Part shown: positions 42,661 to 46,676 of the stretch, piece after piece
Numbering within the stretch: the first letter of the stretch is position 1
Layout: each line of letters opens with the position of its first letter
Assembly (NCBI GenBank): GCA_014237855.1
Contig: JABACD010000008.1
Location: 148,505-195,180, forward strand
Reading direction: 5' to 3'
DNA from: Planctomycetota bacterium
Lineage (GTDB): Bacteria > Planctomycetota > UBA1135 > GCA-002686595
DNA: 46,676 nt
Notes under the pieces: model-generated
Database searches by the model: none
The model's input: only the letters and a program-made list of their open reading frames with translations
What the model was told of the DNA's origin: nothing
Translations under genes and position numbers: made by a program

Positions 42661-45267
42661 ATGAATCACCGCCACCAATTACCAGTGAAGCATCTGCGTT
42701 TCGCAGCCCATTCACTGGTTGTAGCACTCTCCATCACCGCAGCCGCAGAGGCGCAGTCGCGCACATATACAAGCGATGCAGACTTCGATGAGGGAATCCT
42801 ATTCAATGTCAATCACCTGGCACCCAACAGCAACCAACTCCAGCTCAACACTGAGGCAACGCTAGTCTCCACACTGAGCGTTGCCTGTGGCGGAACGGGA
42901 ACACTGGTGCGAATTGATACAAGCAGCTGTGAGGTCGTCGGCGAATACCGAACCGCTCCACAGGGCTATGACCGAGATCCATCTCGAGCCACTGTCGATC
43001 TCCTCGGTGACGCATGGGTCGGAAACCGAGTCGAGGCCGGCGAGGGAGGCGAGACCTTTGGTTCTGTGGCGAAGTTTGGAGTCGTCATGGGTGGCACTCG
43101 AGTGAATGCGGACGGCACACCGAACAGCAATGGAGACTTCCTTGCTCCCCCCTTTGCCTATAGCACCGCGGTCGATCGCGATGGAGACGGACTGATTCGT
43201 ACCTCGCGAGGACTTGGCGATGTACTCGCCTGGCCCGATGTAACTGATGGCCTTGGTGGAGGGGATGCTCGTGTCGAGGACAGCCTCGACGAGGCCATCC
43301 TGATCTTTCAGCGCACGACGCCTGAACGGGTTCGGCACCTTGCAATCGACAGTGCCAACAACCTGTGGGCCGGTGGCTACCCGACCTTCCCGACGTCTTT
43401 CGATTACATCGATGGCTCAAGCGGCCAGGTACTCCAAAACCTCACCGCCGTGCCTCCGGGCTGCGGAGGGTACGCGGGTCTGGTAGACAATGCCGGGGTT
43501 CTCTGGTCCACCTCTGAGCTCGAGGCCCAGGTCATCCGCTACGATGGTAACGGCCCGGCAATTTGCATCGATGTCCAGAGCAACGTTCGAGGTATCGCTG
43601 TGGCGCCCGATGGCAACCTCTGGACAGCAGGGGGCACGCAGATCGCCAAGGTGAGTCCTGATGGAGGGACCGTGAGCCTACTTTCTGTTCCCGGTTCGGC
43701 TCAGCTCCATGGCATCGCCATTGATCAGGTTGACGGCTCTATCTGGGTCGCCTCTTCGGGAACAGATCAGGTGATCCGACTCGACTCCAACGGTAACGTG
43801 ACAGCAACCGTTACCACCGACTCCCAGCCCCGAGGAGTCGCTATCGACGAGGATGGCTTCGTCTGGGTTGCCAACCAAGGCGGTGACAGCGTTCAACGAG
43901 TCAACCCAAGTTCGAATGCAGTCGTCAAGACGATCCAGCTACAGCCCGGATCGCAACCCTACAATCCCAGTCACATGACCGGGGTCGTGGCTGCCACAAA
44001 CACACTCCCGGCCGGAGAGTGGAGTGTCATTCGCGACGGAGGAGAGGACAACGTCTCCTGGAACAATGTTTCCTGGAACGCTTCTGTCCCAAGAGCAGCC
44101 AGCTTGGATGTCTTCGTTCGCGCCGCTAACGACATCGGCGCTCTCCAATCACAGGCCTGGACCTTTGTAACGAACAATGCGGGTCTGGACCAAGCTGGAA
44201 GATTCCTCGAGCTCCGAGTGGACCTGGCGCGCTCATCGCTCACGGGGCAGTCCCCGATCCTCTTCGACCTGACCGTCAGTGGCCAAGGCCCTGTGGATCC
44301 CGGTGACTGTTCTACTGTCAATCGCCGCCAGGCAGGAAGCCTGCTCGTGTATCCCGAGTTCGACAATCAGACAGGCTCTTGTACCGTTCTAACGCTGACC
44401 AATACCAGCCTCGACTCCCAAACCCTGGCTGTTGAATTCGTCTACATCGATGGAGACACCTGCTCGGAGTTCAATCGCGTCGAACACCTGACGCCCAATG
44501 ACACCCTGACGGTCTTCACCAAGCTGCATAACCCCCAACACAGCAGGGGCTTCGCCTATGTCTTCGTCAAGGACCCGGTAACCGGTGACCCGATCGTTGC
44601 CAACTCCTTGATCGGAAGCCTGTTGATCATGAACGGCCTTGCGGAGTCGACCTCGTCCATCGCATACGGCATCAATGCTCTGCCATTTGAGGGCCTGGGA
44701 CGGGGTGGCTACACCGACATCGATGGCGATGGCCTACGTGACCTCGATGGCCTCGAATATAGCCAGGCACCAGGCTCCATCCTCATTCCCCGGTACATCG
44801 GACAGGGTGTGACAAGCGCACTCGGGCAGCGTGCCCTGCCTCTCCTCGTTGAAAGCGAGCTGTTGCTCTTGTCTCTCAGTGGGGGCTCGCAGTTCACCAC
44901 CACGCTGGACTTCATCATCTACAACGACAACGAGCAGGGCTTCTCCAGTGAGTACACCTTCTACTGCTGGGAAAAGGTCAACCTGCTCGACATCTCAAAC
45001 GCCTTCAGCATTGACTTCCTTAGGAATTACACCAACCATGACCCTGACGAAATCCATGGCGCTAACCTTGAGAGTGGCTGGATGAGAATCGACGGCGCGG
45101 TGGCTAGCTCCTCCTCGACCAGCATTGCCGATCCCGCCTTCTACGCCACCCTGATAGAGAAAATCAACAGCTTTACAGTGCACAGCAAGAGTGGAGCCGA
45201 CTTACCCTTCGAGCTCTGCAGCCAACCCGGTGTGCTGCTGCCACGAGATCTCACTGGAGGCCTGTAA
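42661..45267 (+). CDS. Exported NHL/SMP-30-like beta-propeller protein with unknown C-terminal half
   Basis: The chosen ATG (42661) starts a signal peptide (FAAHSLVVALSITAAAEAQS) of an 868-residue protein; a TTG at 42643 adds six residues. Residues ~50-450 form propeller blades of the NHL/streptogramin-lyase type: HLAIDSANNLWAGGYPTFPT, GIAVAPDGNLWTAGGTQIAK, GIAIDQVDGSIWVASSGTDQ and GVAIDEDGFVWVANQGGDSV. A bridging segment (SWNNVSWNASVPRAASLDVF) and a C-terminal half (~550-868) follow with LLVYPEFDNQTGSC, YIDGDTCSEFNRVEHLTP and FIIYNDNEQGFSSEYTFYCW, a region I recall from other planctomycete-like secreted proteins but cannot name. It lacks the FGDGLRC domain. A strong terminator follows. Confidence 0.82.
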   Translation: MNHRHQLPVKHLRFAAHSLVVALSITAAAEAQSRTYTSDADFDEGILFNVNHLAPNSNQLQLNTEATLVSTLSVACGGTGTLVRIDTSSCEVVGEYRTAPQGYDRDPSRATVDLLGDAWVGNRVEAGEGGETFGSVAKFGVVMGGTRVNADGTPNSNGDFLAPPFAYSTAVDRDGDGLIRTSRGLGDVLAWPDVTDGLGGGDARVEDSLDEAILIFQRTTPERVRHLAIDSANNLWAGGYPTFPTSFDYIDGSSGQVLQNLTAVPPGCGGYAGLVDNAGVLWSTSELEAQVIRYDGNGPAICIDVQSNVRGIAVAPDGNLWTAGGTQIAKVSPDGGTVSLLSVPGSAQLHGIAIDQVDGSIWVASSGTDQVIRLDSNGNVTATVTTDSQPRGVAIDEDGFVWVANQGGDSVQRVNPSSNAVVKTIQLQPGSQPYNPSHMTGVVAATNTLPAGEWSVIRDGGEDNVSWNNVSWNASVPRAASLDVFVRAANDIGALQSQAWTFVTNNAGLDQAGRFLELRVDLARSSLTGQSPILFDLTVSGQGPVDPGDCSTVNRRQAGSLLVYPEFDNQTGSCTVLTLTNTSLDSQTLAVEFVYIDGDTCSEFNRVEHLTPNDTLTVFTKLHNPQHSRGFAYVFVKDPVTGDPIVANSLIGSLLIMNGLAESTSSIAYGINALPFEGLGRGGYTDIDGDGLRDLDGLEYSQAPGSILIPRYIGQGVTSALGQRALPLLVESELLLLSLSGGSQFTTTLDFIIYNDNEQGFSSEYTFYCWEKVNLLDISNAFSIDFLRNYTNHDPDEIHGANLESGWMRIDGAVASSSSTSIADPAFYATLIEKINSFTVHSKSGADLPFELCSQPGVLLPRDLTGGL

Positions 45268-45288
45268 CCCCTCCCCTCCTTCAAGAAC

Positions 45289-45333
45289 GAGCGCGGGCTC
45301 GCCCAAGGGCGAGCCCGCGCTCAGTCTTTATTT
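45289..45333 (+). terminator. Rho-independent terminator between converging genes
   Basis: A perfect 16-bp inverted repeat (45289-45304 and 45307-45322, GAGCGCGGGCTCGCCC / its complement) with a 2-base centre is followed by AGTCTTTATTT. It ends the plus-strand propeller gene; the minus-strand gene stops at 45344 and may also use the hairpin, although its T-tract is weak. Confidence 0.85.
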
Positions 45334-45343
45334 CTGGTAGATC

Positions 45344-46676
45344 TCAGAGCGTGTAGGTGATCATCGCACCGTTGGTCAGGTTGAAGCCTGTACCGCAGGC
45401 GCTACCAACCGTGTCTCGATACCAGCCTTGGAACGTCCGAACATCGCCGGCGCTCCAACCCTCAGCTGTTGCCAATCCGCCACCCCACGAGGCAACCCCC
45501 GAAGCATTCGGGATTCGAAGTCCCATGCGGGTAATTCCGCCACCGGCACAGCGAAGGCCATCACCGAAGGGCAAGCCCGAGCCACCATTGACCTGGGTCG
45601 TGCCACTGAAGAGCAAGACCACCTGGCCCGGGAGCATCTGACTTCCCGTCAGGACCAGGTCATCTGCATTGGCGCTCGCACTACCAGAAGCAACGAGCGT
45701 TGCACCAGAACCGCTGGAGTTGGCACAGCCTTCGCCAGGAGCAGCGCTGTTTGCACAGGGGCAGGGTGTCGAGCCGCTTCCGTCTCCGAAGCAGTAACTC
45801 ACACCGGGTCCGCACTCATCGGGAATCCCGTTTGAGTCACCGTCAAGACTGGTACCGGAAGCAATGTCGCAGGCGTCCGGAGTGCTGTTACCGTTGCAGT
45901 CCGCATCACACTCATCCGGAATTCCGTTTGAGTCACAGTCGTTTCCGACCAGGTCGCAACCATCCGGGATGCCATTCCCGTTGCAATCTGTCCACAGCTC
46001 GCATTCATCGGGCGTTCCATTGCTGTCGCAATCCGTGTCACAGTCATCCGGGATGCCGTTCGTGTTGCAGTCATTACCGGCCAACTCACACTCATCCGGA
46101 ATGCTGTTCGAGTTGCAGTCCGGTCCAGACTCGCAGGAATCAGCGATTCCGTTGGAGTTGCAGTCCATGTCACACTCGTCCGGGATGCCGTTGGAGTTGC
46201 AGTCGTTACCATCGAGCTCACACTCGTCGGGAACACCGCTTGAGTTGCAATCAGCGAACAGCTCGCAATCATCCGGAGTGCCGTTCGAGTTGCAATCAGT
46301 GTCGCACTCGTCAGGAATGCTGTTCGAGTCGCAGTCGTTACCGACCAACTCGCACTCATCCGGGATGCCGTTCGTGTTGCAGTCCGCGCCAGATTCGCAT
46401 TCATCGGGAGTGCCATTGGAGTTGCAGTCCAAGTCACACTCATCGGGAACCCCATTGGTGTTGCAGTCGTTACCGGAGAGCTCGCACTCGTCCGGGACGC
46501 TGTTGCTGTTGCAGTCAGTGATCGACTCACAATCGTCCGGCGTGCCGTTCGAGTTGCAGTCGGGGTCGCACTCGTCCGGGATGCCGTTCGTGTTGCAGTC
46601 ATTGCCGCTCAGCTCGCAGTCATCGGGAACGCCGTTCGTGTTGCAGTCCGGGCCTGACTCGCAATCGTCCGGCGTG
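45344..46676 (-). CDS. Partial Cys-rich repeat protein with recurrent C-terminal domain (N-terminus outside window)
   Basis: The frame is open from the right edge (46676) to the stop at 45344, so only the C-terminal ~443 residues are seen. Most is made of units of the form DCNxNGxPDxC[DE] (for example DCNSNGIPDECD), resembling thrombospondin type-3/dockerin-like calcium-binding loops (D-x-N-x-N-G-x-x-D), each with two Cys. Units alternate 15, 16 and 13 residues, giving a 44-residue super-repeat. The last 150 residues are the long form of the recurrent C-terminal domain (YCFGDGSGSTPCPCAN, GEGCANSSGSGATLV, LPFGDGLRCAGGGITRM, FQGWYRD, GFNLTNGAMITYTL). It is probably a rod-like, calcium-stabilised surface or extracellular protein. 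Convergent with the gene at 42661. Confidence 0.87.
   Translation of the reverse strand, partial: TPDDCESGPDCNTNGVPDDCELSGNDCNTNGIPDECDPDCNSNGTPDDCESITDCNSNSVPDECELSGNDCNTNGVPDECDLDCNSNGTPDECESGADCNTNGIPDECELVGNDCDSNSIPDECDTDCNSNGTPDDCELFADCNSSGVPDECELDGNDCNSNGIPDECDMDCNSNGIADSCESGPDCNSNSIPDECELAGNDCNTNGIPDDCDTDCDSNGTPDECELWTDCNGNGIPDGCDLVGNDCDSNGIPDECDADCNGNSTPDACDIASGTSLDGDSNGIPDECGPGVSYCFGDGSGSTPCPCANSAAPGEGCANSSGSGATLVASGSASANADDLVLTGSQMLPGQVVLLFSGTTQVNGGSGLPFGDGLRCAGGGITRMGLRIPNASGVASWGGGLATAEGWSAGDVRTFQGWYRDTVGSACGTGFNLTNGAMITYTL
45812..46676 (-). repeat. 132-bp tandem coding super-repeat (continues past the window)
   Basis: About 20 DCNxNGxPDxC units are visible, in a fixed 15/16/13-residue order, so 44 residues (132 bp) form the higher-order period. 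Five complete super-repeats and partial ones at both ends lie inside the window. Copies differ at many third positions and some residues, so the array is not freshly amplified. Confidence 0.85.

Noticed and set aside
45812..46676. Regular repeats that could suggest a CRISPR array
   Set aside because: They are in-frame coding repeats (132-bp period, amino-acid pattern conserved); there are no unique spacers and no cas genes.

Overview
The window is GC-rich, densely coded chromosomal DNA, and its gene content points to a planctomycete (Planctomycetota), probably an uncultured or marine lineage. The signs are: alkaline-phosphatase-superfamily 'sulfatase-like' enzymes, a large multihaem cytochrome with a PA14 domain, PVC-style beta-propellers, many long secreted proteins with Cys-rich Asp/Asn/Gly repeats, and a recurrent C-terminal domain with FGDGLRC and FQ-WYRD motifs on otherwise unrelated exported proteins. 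Few genes have strong Shine-Dalgarno sites. The taxonomic call is inference from protein style, since no rRNA, tRNA or universal marker gene is present.

Layout. 1-6400: a partial lipoprotein gene (-), a sulfotransferase followed by an unrecognised secreted protein (+), a family 4 glycosyltransferase (-) and a cation:proton antiporter with a TrkA-type domain (+). 6600-12500: a secreted HEAT-repeat protein, a Gfo/Idh/MocA oxidoreductase with a possible small upstream ORF, a small lipoprotein, a Tat-exported M24 peptidase and a GT-C-like membrane protein. 13000-18350: a membrane-anchored coiled-coil protein ending at a strong terminator, an exported S10 serine carboxypeptidase, and a Y-family DNA polymerase with unusual active-site residues. 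18400-28100 (all +): a hydroxypyruvate-isomerase-like protein, then a tightly coupled trio (sulfatase-like lipoprotein with TPRs, pentahaem cytochrome c with PA14, propeller) and a second sulfatase-like lipoprotein.

28100-33900: a TlpA-like thioredoxin and a redoxin (-), a PQQ-type sugar dehydrogenase with the recurrent C-terminal domain (+), a protein with two tandem MshEN-type (c-di-GMP-binding) motif pairs (-), and a MATE-like transporter (+). 33950-46676: an SDR oxidoreductase, a C-type-lectin protein, a DUF1028 protein, a large secreted protein, a two-subunit sodium/solute symporter (DUF4212 plus SSS), an 868-residue propeller protein, and at the right edge a partial gene with a 132-bp tandem super-repeat.

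The genes mostly serve the cell envelope: degrading, modifying and sensing extracellular or periplasmic polymers, redox work in the periplasm, and display of surface proteins. The most interesting signals are the C-terminal domain shared by four otherwise unrelated exported proteins, the polymerase with a leucine at the usual steric-gate position and Asp for the catalytic Glu, the tandem MshEN-type sensor candidate, and the sulfatase-like/cytochrome/propeller operon whose hydrolase lacks the formylglycine cysteine.
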